From JACMPA01 sp035564115 (GTDB lineage Bacteria > Patescibacteriota > Saccharimonadia > Saccharimonadales > UBA4665): 58,212 nt of DNA. The number at the start of each line of letters is the position of its first letter. The stretch's first letter is position 1. Shown here in pieces: positions 32,203 through 41,478 of the stretch. The stretch is taken from contig DATMTN010000011.1 of assembly GCA_035564115.1 (NCBI GenBank), positions 1 through 58,212 on the forward strand, written 5' to 3'. A program made the translations under genes and the position numbers. A model generated the notes under the pieces. It was not told where the DNA came from. It made no database searches and worked only from the letters and a program-made list of their open reading frames with translations.

Positions 32203-34860
32203 CTATAGTTCGCCCCAGTTGTCGCCGATAGTGGTGTCGACTGTGAGCTTGACGGGGAGCTCGTAGACGGCCTCCATTTCTTCTTTCAGGAGCACCGCGA
32301 TCTTATCCGCGACTGGTTCTGGACATTGAATGAGGATGCTGTCGTGAATCTGCAGCAGCATGTCGCAGTCGTTATGCTGAGCCCGCAGTCGTTCATCGAC
32401 GCGTATCATGGCCATCTTGACCAAATCTGCCTCTGTGCCCTGAATGGGCACGTTGATGGCTGCCCGCTCAGCAGCCTGGCGGACAATAAAGTTGCTCGAG
32501 TGGATGTCCGGCATTGGCCGACGGCGACCGAAGAGCGTGGCCACATAGCCATCCTGCTTAGCCTGCTCTTTTACTCGGTCCATGTACTCAAAGAGTGGTA
32601 CACGAACTTCCTTGTAGCGTTTAATGAACCCGTTTGCTTGCTCGTAGGACATGCCGGTTGCAGCGGTCAGGCCGTGGGCGCTCATGCCGTACAAAATACC
32701 GAAGTTCACCGCCTTGGCAGCACTACGCATCTGCTTGGTGACATCCTCGAGCTCACGACCGGAGACCATAGCCGCGGTGGCGGTATGAATATCGATATCG
32801 CGGTTGAACATGTCGATAAGCTCTTTGTCATCAGCCAAGTAGGCTGCTAGGCGCAGTTCGAACTGTGAGTAGTCCGCCGAGACCAGTTTCTTGCCCTTGC
32901 CCGCCACAAACGCAGTGCGCACATGCCGCCCGAGATCGGTACGAGTCGGTATATTCTGCAGGTTCGGGTCCAGACTACTAAGCCGGCCAGTCTGCGCGGT
33001 TGTCAGGCTGAATGTGGTGTGAACACGCGAGTGCTCATCGACCTGCTGCGGCAATGTATCAACATAGGTGTTTTTGAGCTTCATAACTTCGCGGTACTGG
33101 GTGATGAGGTCGATAATGGGGTGCTGGCCGCGGAGCTTGTCGAGCTCGCTGGCAGCCGTGCTGTAGCCAGTTTTGCCTTTCTTTATGCCCGTCGTAGACA
33201 AGCCCAAAGTGTCAAACAGCACCTCAGCCAGCTGGGCTGGGCTACCGATGTTAAATTCTTTGTCGGCGTGGCCATAAATCTGTTGCTCACAGTCCGAGAT
33301 AACATCATTAATCTGGTCAGCAAACTTCGCCAAATACTGGGTATCGAGCTCAATACCCTTCCACTCCATGCGAGCCAGCACTGGGATGACCGGCCACTCT
33401 ATGTCCGTAACCAGATCCATATACTTCGGTGTAGCCGTCAGCTCAGGTGATTGCTGTTCGTATAGAGCATGTAGGATTGCGATAATCTCGGGAGCTCGTG
33501 CGATCAGTTCCTCCGTGTCGAGGTCCTCGAAGTCGGAGCCATCATAGCCAACATCGGCGCGAGCTAGATCGGTCAGCGTCTGGTCTTTGCGCAGCGCGTT
33601 CAGCACAAATCCGGCGATCAGCGTGTCATGCCCTACCGCTGGTAATTCGCGCACGCCCAGCTCTAGTAGCACCTTGAGTGTCGACTTCACGTCATGCCCG
33701 ACAAGCACACTGACACCCTTGAAATTCTCAACAATGACTGCATGGTCAAGCTTGCGTAGATCAAACGTATAAGTTGTTTTGCCGTCGGTACTGAGTATCA
33801 ACAGCTCAGGTTTCTTGCCATGCTTGCCCGCTGAACGTGAATGTACATACAGACGCTTGGCATCGGCGAGCTTGAGTTCCTGTAGCTTGGCTGGCGTGTC
33901 GATAACGTGATTAGTACCTGGCTTGATACTACTACCGCCATTGGCCTGCTGGACAGTGTCGATTTTGACCTGCAAAACGTCTGGCAGTTGGCGGGCCAAG
34001 CTCTTGAACTCCAAATTTTGCAGCAGCTGCATAATTTTTTCGGGTTGGCATTTACTACCATCTACCTCTGCTAAATCGAGCTTCAGCGGGGCATTTGTCC
34101 AGATGTCTGCCAATTTTTTGCTCAAGTAGGCTAAATCCTTACCAGCCTCCAGCTTCTTGGCGACAGAATCCTTGAGAAGCCCGATATTCTCGTAAATATT
34201 GTCGAGTGTGCCGTACTCCTGCAGCAGCGCAACAGCACCCTTTTCGCCAATACCCGGCACACCTGGAATGTTGTCGGACGAGTCGCCCTTCAGTGCCTTC
34301 AGGTCCAGGAATTGATTCACGGTGATGCCGTACTTAGCCTCAAAACTAGCCGGTGAGTATAGCTCAATATTCGATAGACCCGTCTTGAGGGCATAGACCT
34401 TCACGTGGTCGTTCACCAGCTGCAGCATGTCCATGTCAGAGGTAATTAACAGCGTATCAATGTCCTGCTCAGTCGCCTGCACCGCTAGAGTGCCCATAAT
34501 GTCGTCGGCTTCGTAGTCGTCAAACTCATAGAGTGGCCAGCCAAAGGCTTGTAACAGCTCATGCAGGATGGGCACTTGCTCGTAGAAATCAGCTGGAGCC
34601 GGTTTGCGGCCAGCTTTGTACTCGGGGTACAGCTCGAGGCGACGGCGAATATTGGTCTTTGGCTTATCCCAAGCCACTGCGACGTAATCTGGCTGCAGAC
34701 GACGGATAACTTCCAGGGCCATGGTCGCGAAACCAAAGACACCGCCAGTGGGCTTGCCATCACGGGTCGCTAGGTTCGGCATGGCGTAGTAGCCACGGTA
34801 AAACACCGACTTGCCGTCGATAACTACTAACTTCTTACGCTTATCTGTTACGTCTGCCAT
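32203..34860 (-). CDS. polA: DNA polymerase I
   Basis: 885 residues. Residues 1-290 are the 5' nuclease (VIDGKSVFYRGYYAM, DDYEADDIMGTLA, GDSSDNIPGVPGIGEKGA). The middle domain has lost the DxE exonuclease motifs (TYTFDLRKL, no FDTET), so no proofreading is expected. The polymerase has motif A DYSQFELRLAAY, motif B KAVNFGILYGMS and motif C QIHDSILI, where the usual HDE is HDS. It fills gaps and removes primers. The ATG at 34860 follows TATACT by 6 bases. An upstream in-frame ATG at 34878 overlaps the promoter. Confidence 0.96.
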   Translation of the reverse strand: MADVTDKRKKLVVIDGKSVFYRGYYAMPNLATRDGKPTGGVFGFATMALEVIRRLQPDYVAVAWDKPKTNIRRRLELYPEYKAGRKPAPADFYEQVPILHELLQAFGWPLYEFDDYEADDIMGTLAVQATEQDIDTLLITSDMDMLQLVNDHVKVYALKTGLSNIELYSPASFEAKYGITVNQFLDLKALKGDSSDNIPGVPGIGEKGAVALLQEYGTLDNIYENIGLLKDSVAKKLEAGKDLAYLSKKLADIWTNAPLKLDLAEVDGSKCQPEKIMQLLQNLEFKSLARQLPDVLQVKIDTVQQANGGSSIKPGTNHVIDTPAKLQELKLADAKRLYVHSRSAGKHGKKPELLILSTDGKTTYTFDLRKLDHAVIVENFKGVSVLVGHDVKSTLKVLLELGVRELPAVGHDTLIAGFVLNALRKDQTLTDLARADVGYDGSDFEDLDTEELIARAPEIIAILHALYEQQSPELTATPKYMDLVTDIEWPVIPVLARMEWKGIELDTQYLAKFADQINDVISDCEQQIYGHADKEFNIGSPAQLAEVLFDTLGLSTTGIKKGKTGYSTAASELDKLRGQHPIIDLITQYREVMKLKNTYVDTLPQQVDEHSRVHTTFSLTTAQTGRLSSLDPNLQNIPTRTDLGRHVRTAFVAGKGKKLVSADYSQFELRLAAYLADDKELIDMFNRDIDIHTATAAMVSGRELEDVTKQMRSAAKAVNFGILYGMSAHGLTAATGMSYEQANGFIKRYKEVRVPLFEYMDRVKEQAKQDGYVATLFGRRRPMPDIHSSNFIVRQAAERAAINVPIQGTEADLVKMAMIRVDERLRAQHNDCDMLLQIHDSILIQCPEPVADKIAVLLKEEMEAVYELPVKLTVDTTIGDNWGEL

Positions 34861-34921
34861 ACCACCAGTATATCCCAAGGCTAGCCGCTTCGATACTCAT
34901 GAAGCCTTACTCAGCAGTCTT

Positions 34922-36208
34922 CTAGTATGCTTCGGCTTTTTTTAGAGCCTTAAGGCCGTCATGCAAAAATGTTCTGGCCTTATTCTGTACTATGCCCATC
35001 TCTTCCGATAGGAGCGCCACATTTTGGAGCTGCAAATAGGCTGTCACCGCTCTCGTCTCTTGTGAACCCAAAACCAAGCCATAGGCCTCAGGGTTAAATG
35101 AGCCACTAAACATCAGTCGGCTCAGCGCTTTGATTTCCTCTGTCTTAATCACCTTGCGACCGGATCTTTTTTCAGATGCAGTGACTTTGCTCAAGGCGTA
35201 TTCAGCCGGCACGACGATAGGAACTTCCTCGCTTACCGGTTTCCGAAGCTCAAGGGTTGGCTCGGGAATCTCACCACTCTCCGCCCACGCAATAAGCTGT
35301 TGCATTCCTAAGCGCTCTACTTGACGAACACGTTCCGCTGAAATACCCCAACGTTTACCGATATCAGCAAGTTTTTGGATACGACCATCCCCCACTCCGC
35401 TTCGAGACTCAATAATATCTCGGGTTCGAGCATCAAGCCCGTGCAGCAACGCGTTGAGCTGATCAAGTCGCTCATGCTCTAATACATTTGTTTCTGGGCT
35501 TGGGATATGCTCGTCTGCGTGCAGATCACCAATTGTCGTTTCTCCATCATCGTCGATAGGCGTATCTAAGCTCACATGGTCACGGCCCCAACCTAGCAAG
35601 TCGATAACTCGCTCGGTTTCTAAACCAAGCTCAGCAGCAATCTCTGCAGGCTCAGGTTCACGGCCCAAATCGCGCTCAAGCGTACGACGCGTACTTGTGA
35701 CCTGATTAAGGTCCTCTACAACATGCACCGGCAGGCGTACGATGCGAGCCTGCTGCGCAATACCTCGAGTAATAGCCTGGCGTACCCACCAAGTGGCGTA
35801 GGTGCTGAACTTGTACCCCTTGGTGTAGTCAAACTTCTCGACAGCCCGGACAAGCCCCGTATTACCCTCTTGGATGAGGTCAAGCATTGGCATCTGGCTA
35901 CGTCCATACTTGCGAGCAATTGAAACTACTAAACGAAGGTTAGCTCTCATGAACTGGTCCTTTGCTTCACGTCCCTGCTCAGCAAACCACTCCAGTTCTT
36001 CCGTGCTAGGTGCGTCTGGAGCCACAGATTCGCTTTCATCAACTTGGTTCAGGAGATGTTGCGCAAACATGCCTGCTTCAATTGTCTTCGCCAGCTCAAC
36101 CTCTTTTTCGGCATCGAGCAGCGGCTCACGTCCAATCTCCTTCAGATACATACCGACCAAGTCTTGATCAACACTCGGTTCACCGCGCTCCACTCGTTGC
36201 TCGCTCAT
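34922..36208 (-). CDS. Second sigma-70 factor with an extra C-terminal domain
   Basis: 428 residues from the ATG at 36208 (GGAG 11 bases upstream); the longer frame runs back over the divergent promoter. It has region 1.2 (VGMYLKEIGREPLL), region 2 (RLVVSIARKYG, DLIQEGNTGLVRAVEKFDY, FSTYATWWVRQAITR), region 3 and region 4 (DIGKRWGISAERVRQVE). A further 110 residues follow, ending in a second HTH-like stretch (LSEEMGIVQNKARTFLHDGL). It is a group 2 type factor next to the housekeeping RpoD at 40337. Confidence 0.9.
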   Translation of the reverse strand: MSEQRVERGEPSVDQDLVGMYLKEIGREPLLDAEKEVELAKTIEAGMFAQHLLNQVDESESVAPDAPSTEELEWFAEQGREAKDQFMRANLRLVVSIARKYGRSQMPMLDLIQEGNTGLVRAVEKFDYTKGYKFSTYATWWVRQAITRGIAQQARIVRLPVHVVEDLNQVTSTRRTLERDLGREPEPAEIAAELGLETERVIDLLGWGRDHVSLDTPIDDDGETTIGDLHADEHIPSPETNVLEHERLDQLNALLHGLDARTRDIIESRSGVGDGRIQKLADIGKRWGISAERVRQVERLGMQQLIAWAESGEIPEPTLELRKPVSEEVPIVVPAEYALSKVTASEKRSGRKVIKTEEIKALSRLMFSGSFNPEAYGLVLGSQETRAVTAYLQLQNVALLSEEMGIVQNKARTFLHDGLKALKKAEAY

Positions 36209-36323
36209 GTTTCTGTGTTCTCCAGTTCTTTGATACCCAATATGCTGCTCCTTCTGCATACTTTTTGCAAGCATGAGCATATTGAGACTATAAGCTGCAG
36301 CGCAAAAGGTATAGAATCGGAGC

Positions 36324-36743
36324 ATGAGTATATTTTCTGGTCCCAAAATAGTTATTTCCGAAGACAATCCCGCACTGGCGGATATATACAAGACTCGGCT
36401 CGAATTTCTGGGCTACAACTGCTACATCGCAACTGATGGTCAGCAGGCGCTGACACTCATCGAAAAAGAACGGCCAAACCTGGTACTCCTGGACCTCATG
36501 ACTCCTGTTATTGCCGGCGATGAAGTCTTAAAGCGCATGCGTGCCAGCGATTGGGGCAAAGACATCAAAGTGTACATCATATCGAACCTGAATGAGGCTG
36601 ACGCACCCGCCGGGCTCCGCGAACAAGGCATCGAGGGCTACACCGTGAAAGCCAACATGGTTGGAGACGACCTGGATAACATCGTCCGCAGCATCTTCGA
36701 GCCACCGACAACAACGCCACAGAATCCTGTCGTCACCGGCTAA
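36324..36743 (+). CDS. Stand-alone response regulator receiver
   Basis: 139 residues forming one receiver domain without an output domain. Acidic pair EDN (residues 13-15), phospho-acceptor D57 in VLLDLMTP, Ser in IISNLNEA and Lys in GYTVKANMV. No histidine kinase is nearby. The ATG is 6 bases after TAGAAT. Divergent from the sigma factor, which may link it to transcription control. Confidence 0.88.
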   Translation: MSIFSGPKIVISEDNPALADIYKTRLEFLGYNCYIATDGQQALTLIEKERPNLVLLDLMTPVIAGDEVLKRMRASDWGKDIKVYIISNLNEADAPAGLREQGIEGYTVKANMVGDDLDNIVRSIFEPPTTTPQNPVVTG

Positions 36744-36894
36744 GCAAACTCCTGGCTCGCTTAGGCATAAGCGAAATCATCATTTCGGGATATATCGAGA
36801 TGTTCTTATCAGTACTCACTGGAACATAAACAGGCTTATGTTTCGCTCCGTGCTTGAAGTATAATTGACCGAAGATATGGGTGGGTCTTACTAA

Positions 36895-39720
36895 ATGGAT
36901 GAGTACAAACGGCTAAATTACTACCGGCTAAAGCCTGAACAGGTGCTGACCGAAGTGAAATCCGACCCTGGTGGTCTCAAACCCACCGAAGCCCGGGAAC
37001 GTTTGGAGCATATGGGACCCAACATGCTTCACAAAGCACACCGCGAACTGGCTATCGTCACTTTTGCCCGCCAATTCAAGAATCTGCTAGTGGTCATACT
37101 ACTCGTCAGTGCCGGTATATCGTTGTACCTGCGCGACAGCAAGACAGCCAGTATTATGATTATCATTGCCCTGGTGAATGCCCTGGTCGGCTTTTTTCAG
37201 GAACACAAAGCCGAGACGCTCTTTGCCAGCTTGCAGCAGCTAATGGTGCCGAAGGCTAAGGTTATCCGCAACGGTACGCTTAACGAGATTGATGCTGTTG
37301 AGCTGGTGCTTGGGGACATCATATATATAGAGGAAGGCGATAGTGTGCCGGCCGACCTGCGCATCCTCGACGAAGAAGAGCTGGCCACCAACGACTTCGC
37401 GTTAACGGGCGAGAGCCAGCCGAGTCGTAAGTTTGTCCATGCTATCGAGGGTGAAGTGCCACTCGGCAGCCGTCACAATCTGTTATTCATGGGTACCACC
37501 GTTGCCATTGGCCATGGTCACGGCGTGGTAGTCGGCACCGGCATGCACACCGAGCTCGGACGTATCGCCAGCCTCAGCCAAGTCGTGAGCAGCGACAGCT
37601 CACCGCTCCAGAAGGAAATGAACAACCTGGCCAAGCGCCTGGTACAAGGCACGGTCATCCTAGCAGTCCTGCTTACACTTGTTGCACTGAAGGCCAAGTT
37701 CGGTGTCCACGATGCCCTGCTCTTTGCCATTGGCATAGCTGCTGCCATGATCCCGAACGGCCTGGCTGCCGAAGTAAACATTACCCTGGCCCAAACTGCC
37801 GGCCGCATGGCTCGTGCCCGAGCACTCGTGAAAAAACTGTCAGCCGTTGAGACACTGGGAGCCACCAATGTGATTCTGACTGACAAGACTGGTACACTCA
37901 CCAAGAATGAAATGACTGTCACTTCTCTACTCGTCGGCAAGACTACCTACCAAGTTACTGGTACTGGCTACCAGGCCAATGGTGAAATCGTCACCAACAA
38001 AGGCAAAGCGCTTGGTCCGAAAGCCCTCAAAGAACTCAGTCTCGTCTTCGAAACAGCTGCTATGGCCAGCAATGCCCGGGTTAATCCGCCGGACGAGGAC
38101 CATGCCACCTGGTATGTCGTGGGTGACCCGACCGAAGGTGCGCTGATCACTTTGGCCCGCAAGACAGGTATTGACCCCAACCAGCTCGACCTAACCAACC
38201 AAGAAATAAAAGAGTTCCAGTTCGACTCCGCGCGCAAGCTGATGAGCTCAGTGCGCAAACTACCCGATGGCAAGATTGTTGTCTTTGCCAAGGGTGCCCC
38301 AGAGGCTATCATCGAGCGCTCCAGCCGTATCTATGACCACACCTTCGAACGCAAGATGACTGCTGGCGACAAGAAGCGTCTGAGCGAGCACAACACCGAG
38401 CTAGCTAGCCAAGCTATGCGCAACCTGGCGCTCGCCTACCGCATACTACCGGCCAAGACGAACATCAGCACACCGCACATGAACAAGATAGAGAGCGACT
38501 TCACCTTTCTGGGCATGGTCAGTATGCTCGATCCGCTGCGCGAACAAGTACCGAAAGCCATGGCTGCGGCCCGGCACGCCCATGTCAAAGTCTCGGTGGT
38601 CACTGGCGACAACCCGACGACCGCCCAAGCCATCGCCAAACATGCCGACCTGGCGGACAGTCCAGATGACATCACTGTTGTGCTGGGCGATGAACTCGCA
38701 ACCCTGGCCGACAGTCAGATTCTGCAGATGATCGAAAAAGGCGGCACGGTGTTTAGCCGAGTGGCGCCAGAGGACAAACTGCGCATTGTTGAAATCGCCA
38801 AGGCTAGTGGCAAGGTCACAGCTGTCACTGGTGACGGGATTAATGACGCCCCGGCTCTCAAGCGTGCCGATATTGGGGTCGCTATGGGCAAAACGGGTAC
38901 CGACGTGGCCAAGGATGCTGCCGAAATCGTACTGCTGGACGACAGCTTTAACACTCTTGTGAGCGCTATCGAACAGGGTCGCCTGACCTATCGTAATATT
39001 CACAAAGCTGCCCGCTGCGCCCTGACCGACAATGCCGGTGAGCTCGCCACGATTCTCATAAGTCTAGCTGGCCAGGCTATCTTCCACATACCACTCGCCA
39101 TCACCGCTATCCAGATTCTAGCCATCGACATTGCCGCCGAGATGTTTCCTATCACCGCCCTCGGCTGGGACAAAGCCCAGCGCAACCTCATGCACGACCA
39201 ACCGCGCAAGCTGTCGGATCATATCATCAACCGTCGAGCCGTTACCGAATTCGTGACATTTGGTCTGCTCAGCGCTAGCCTCGCGTACTTGAACTTCCTC
39301 TTTTTCTTCACCCGCCGCGGCTTCAGCCCACAGTACATCGACGAGCACAGTCACCTGTACGCCCAGGCGACAATCCTCACCTACCTGACCATCGTGCTTT
39401 GTCAGTTCGTGAATCTCTTCCTGGTCCGCTCAGACGAGCACGAGAAGGTCTTCACGAGCTACTTATGGAGCAACAAGAAGCTGCTTATCGCCTTCGGCCT
39501 ATCATTCTTCATCATCGGCAATATCATTTATAATCCGCTCGTCAGCCCCTACTTCCACGCCCAAGCGCTAAGCTTTGTCGATGTGCTCACAGCCATTGCC
39601 GTCGCCGTTATATATGCTCTTATCCGTTTCGCACAGCGGCACACACGTCAGCATACGCGCAAGCGACTATTCGAAGATCACGACCACGAAACGCTCCGCA
39701 GCCATCCTAAGCTCGCCTAA
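36895..39720 (+). CDS. P2-type cation-transporting ATPase
   Basis: 941 residues with the full P-type layout: N-terminal cytosolic part, actuator loop with TGES, TM4, phosphorylation motif DKTGTLT (D330), KGAPE nucleotide site, TGDN and GDGINDAPAL hinge, then six C-terminal helices. Ion-site residues differ from SERCA: TM4 reads IPNGL, with N288 in place of the Glu; TM5 keeps NAGE (N713, E716); TM6 reads AIDIAAE (D745, E749). Ca2+, Na+ or other cations remain possible. TATAAT lies about 30 bases upstream. Confidence 0.93.
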   Translation: MDEYKRLNYYRLKPEQVLTEVKSDPGGLKPTEARERLEHMGPNMLHKAHRELAIVTFARQFKNLLVVILLVSAGISLYLRDSKTASIMIIIALVNALVGFFQEHKAETLFASLQQLMVPKAKVIRNGTLNEIDAVELVLGDIIYIEEGDSVPADLRILDEEELATNDFALTGESQPSRKFVHAIEGEVPLGSRHNLLFMGTTVAIGHGHGVVVGTGMHTELGRIASLSQVVSSDSSPLQKEMNNLAKRLVQGTVILAVLLTLVALKAKFGVHDALLFAIGIAAAMIPNGLAAEVNITLAQTAGRMARARALVKKLSAVETLGATNVILTDKTGTLTKNEMTVTSLLVGKTTYQVTGTGYQANGEIVTNKGKALGPKALKELSLVFETAAMASNARVNPPDEDHATWYVVGDPTEGALITLARKTGIDPNQLDLTNQEIKEFQFDSARKLMSSVRKLPDGKIVVFAKGAPEAIIERSSRIYDHTFERKMTAGDKKRLSEHNTELASQAMRNLALAYRILPAKTNISTPHMNKIESDFTFLGMVSMLDPLREQVPKAMAAARHAHVKVSVVTGDNPTTAQAIAKHADLADSPDDITVVLGDELATLADSQILQMIEKGGTVFSRVAPEDKLRIVEIAKASGKVTAVTGDGINDAPALKRADIGVAMGKTGTDVAKDAAEIVLLDDSFNTLVSAIEQGRLTYRNIHKAARCALTDNAGELATILISLAGQAIFHIPLAITAIQILAIDIAAEMFPITALGWDKAQRNLMHDQPRKLSDHIINRRAVTEFVTFGLLSASLAYLNFLFFFTRRGFSPQYIDEHSHLYAQATILTYLTIVLCQFVNLFLVRSDEHEKVFTSYLWSNKKLLIAFGLSFFIIGNIIYNPLVSPYFHAQALSFVDVLTAIAVAVIYALIRFAQRHTRQHTRKRLFEDHDHETLRSHPKLA

Positions 39721-40325
39721 GTGGCTTGGCCCGAGTGGCCAAAAAGTTGCTTGGATATAAAGTCCTGAAATTCCTGGAGATCAGTCTGATCGTTATCAAG
39801 AAGGATATCAGCACGGCGCTTAACGTCTATCATGCTCAAGGCAGCTGTATCGCCACTCGCGTTGCTCATCTCGGCTTCTTCCTCAGCCAGGAACTCCTCG
39901 AAGCTCTTGGCGTCCTCACCTGCCCGAGCCCGAGCCTCAGCATTGTTCTGGATACGCTCATAACGGGTCTTGGCATCGGCATCGATCCACAGCACCAAGC
40001 CGCCTAGTTCGTGAATACGGTCAGCCTCGGCTGGGTTACGCAGGCTGGCAATCGCCACACCCACATACTGCCCCTTCAGCTTGTTGAACTCCTCCAGCGC
40101 CCGGTCTACCAGCACGCCCAAGCCATACTCACGACGCCATTCAGCACTCAGCTCACGCAGGTGCTCGCGGTCCACTTGCTGGCCACGACGGTTCAGCTCG
40201 GCACGCAAGAGGTCCGTAACAGATACGAACAGATAGCTATGGCGGTCCGCCAGCACATGCCCAACCGAATCTTTGCCAGACCCATTGGTGCCGGCTATGC
40301 CGATGATTTTGATATTACTTAACAT
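39717..40325 (-). CDS. P-loop nucleotide kinase-like protein (dephospho-CoA kinase-like)
   Basis: 202 residues. P-loop GIAGTNGSGKDS at the N-terminus, DLLRAELNRRG in the LID/NMP region, and LVLWIDADAKTRYERIQ typical of CoaE-like and adenylate-kinase-like folds. No other CoA genes are visible, so the CoaE name is not secure. It follows rpoD by 11 bases in the dnaG-rpoD unit. The 3' end overlaps the ATPase gene by four bases. Confidence 0.7.
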   Translation of the reverse strand: MLSNIKIIGIAGTNGSGKDSVGHVLADRHSYLFVSVTDLLRAELNRRGQQVDREHLRELSAEWRREYGLGVLVDRALEEFNKLKGQYVGVAIASLRNPAEADRIHELGGLVLWIDADAKTRYERIQNNAEARARAGEDAKSFEEFLAEEEAEMSNASGDTAALSMIDVKRRADILLDNDQTDLQEFQDFISKQLFGHSGQAT

Positions 40326-40336
40326 CTACTTCTATT

Positions 40337-41473
40337 CTACTTTATGTAATCATGAAGTTTTTTGGCGTCGCGGTGCTTGCGGAGTTTCGCAAGTGCTTTT
40401 GCTTCTATCTGACGGATACGTTCGCGAGTAACGGCGAATTCCTGGCCCACTTCCTCAAGGGTGTGGCTCTTGCCGTCTTCTAGGCCAAAGCGAAGCTTTA
40501 GAATCTTCTGCTCACGCTCAGTCAGGGCGCCCAACATGTCCTTCACCTGCTCCTTGAGCAGCTGGCCGGTAGCTGATTCCTCTGGTGATACAGTGTCTTC
40601 GTCTTCGATGAAGTCAGCCAGGACTGAATCTTCCTCGTCATCACGAATGCTGGCGTCAAGCGATGAAATATCCTGCTTAATCTTCATGATGTGTTCAACC
40701 TTGTCGACTTCGATCTCCATCGCCTTGGCGATTTCATCGTTAGTCGGCTCACGGTTGAGTTCCTGAGTCAGGCGACGCTGGGTACGGAGCAACTTGTTGA
40801 TAGTCTCCACCATGTGTACCGGGATACGAATGGTACGAGCCTGGTCAGCGATAGCACGGGTAATAGCCTGACGGATCCACCAGGTAGCGTAGGTCGAGAA
40901 CTTAAATCCCTTGTCTGGGTCGAACTTCTCAACGGCACGCAGCAGACCGGTGTTACCTTCCTGAATCAGGTCGAGTAGGTCGAGCCCACGGCCGACGTAG
41001 CGCTTAGCGATAGAGACCACCAGACGCATGTTGGCTTCTGCCATCATGTCTTTGGCCCTTTGCTCACCTGCAACGACGCGCTGAGCCAATGCGAGTTCCT
41101 CTTCGGCGTTCAACAGTGGAATCTTACCAATTTCACGCAGGTACAGACGGACTGAGTCGTCGGCGACGTCGTCATCCAGGTAAACACCTTCGTGAACGGT
41201 GACTTCTTCTTCGTCCTCTTCGGCAGTCCATTCATCATCGAAGTTTGCCGCATCCGGCTCAGTAGCAGTTACTTCGATGTTCCCGTCTGCGAGTTCCGTG
41301 TAGAGAGCGTCGAGCACTTCGGCGTTTTCCGGCGTTTCTGGGATTTGCGCGAAGATATCACGCTGGCTGATATGGCCATCTTTTTTAGCCTTCTCTAGCA
41401 GCTCTTGCTTGAGCTGGTCGAGGTTAGCGGCTGGTTCTTTGGGGGCGTCGGCTTGTTTCTTGGCTTTAGGCAT
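40337..41473 (-). CDS. rpoD: Housekeeping sigma factor RpoD
   Basis: 378 residues. A short region 1.1-like N-terminus (KKDGHISQRDIFAQIPETPE) leads to an acidic stretch. Then follow region 1.2 (DDSVRLYLREIGKIPLL), region 2 (NMRLVVSIAKRYVGRGLDLLD, KFSTYATWWIRQAI), region 3 and region 4 (LEEVGQEFAVTRERIRQIEAKALAKLR). It should recognise the TTGACA/TATAAT promoters seen throughout the window. It follows dnaG by five bases, as in the classic macromolecular synthesis operon. AGGTGA precedes the ATG at 41473. Confidence 0.96.
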   Translation of the reverse strand: MPKAKKQADAPKEPAANLDQLKQELLEKAKKDGHISQRDIFAQIPETPENAEVLDALYTELADGNIEVTATEPDAANFDDEWTAEEDEEEVTVHEGVYLDDDVADDSVRLYLREIGKIPLLNAEEELALAQRVVAGEQRAKDMMAEANMRLVVSIAKRYVGRGLDLLDLIQEGNTGLLRAVEKFDPDKGFKFSTYATWWIRQAITRAIADQARTIRIPVHMVETINKLLRTQRRLTQELNREPTNDEIAKAMEIEVDKVEHIMKIKQDISSLDASIRDDEEDSVLADFIEDEDTVSPEESATGQLLKEQVKDMLGALTEREQKILKLRFGLEDGKSHTLEEVGQEFAVTRERIRQIEAKALAKLRKHRDAKKLHDYIK

Positions 41474-41478
41474 AAATA

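Noticed and set aside
32326..33450. Two frames of about 175 codons opposite polA
   Set aside because: Antisense shadows of conserved polymerase motifs.
36772..36787. Small hairpin CGAAAT-CATC-ATTTCG after the response regulator gene
   Set aside because: Only six base pairs and no T-run; too weak to call a terminator.
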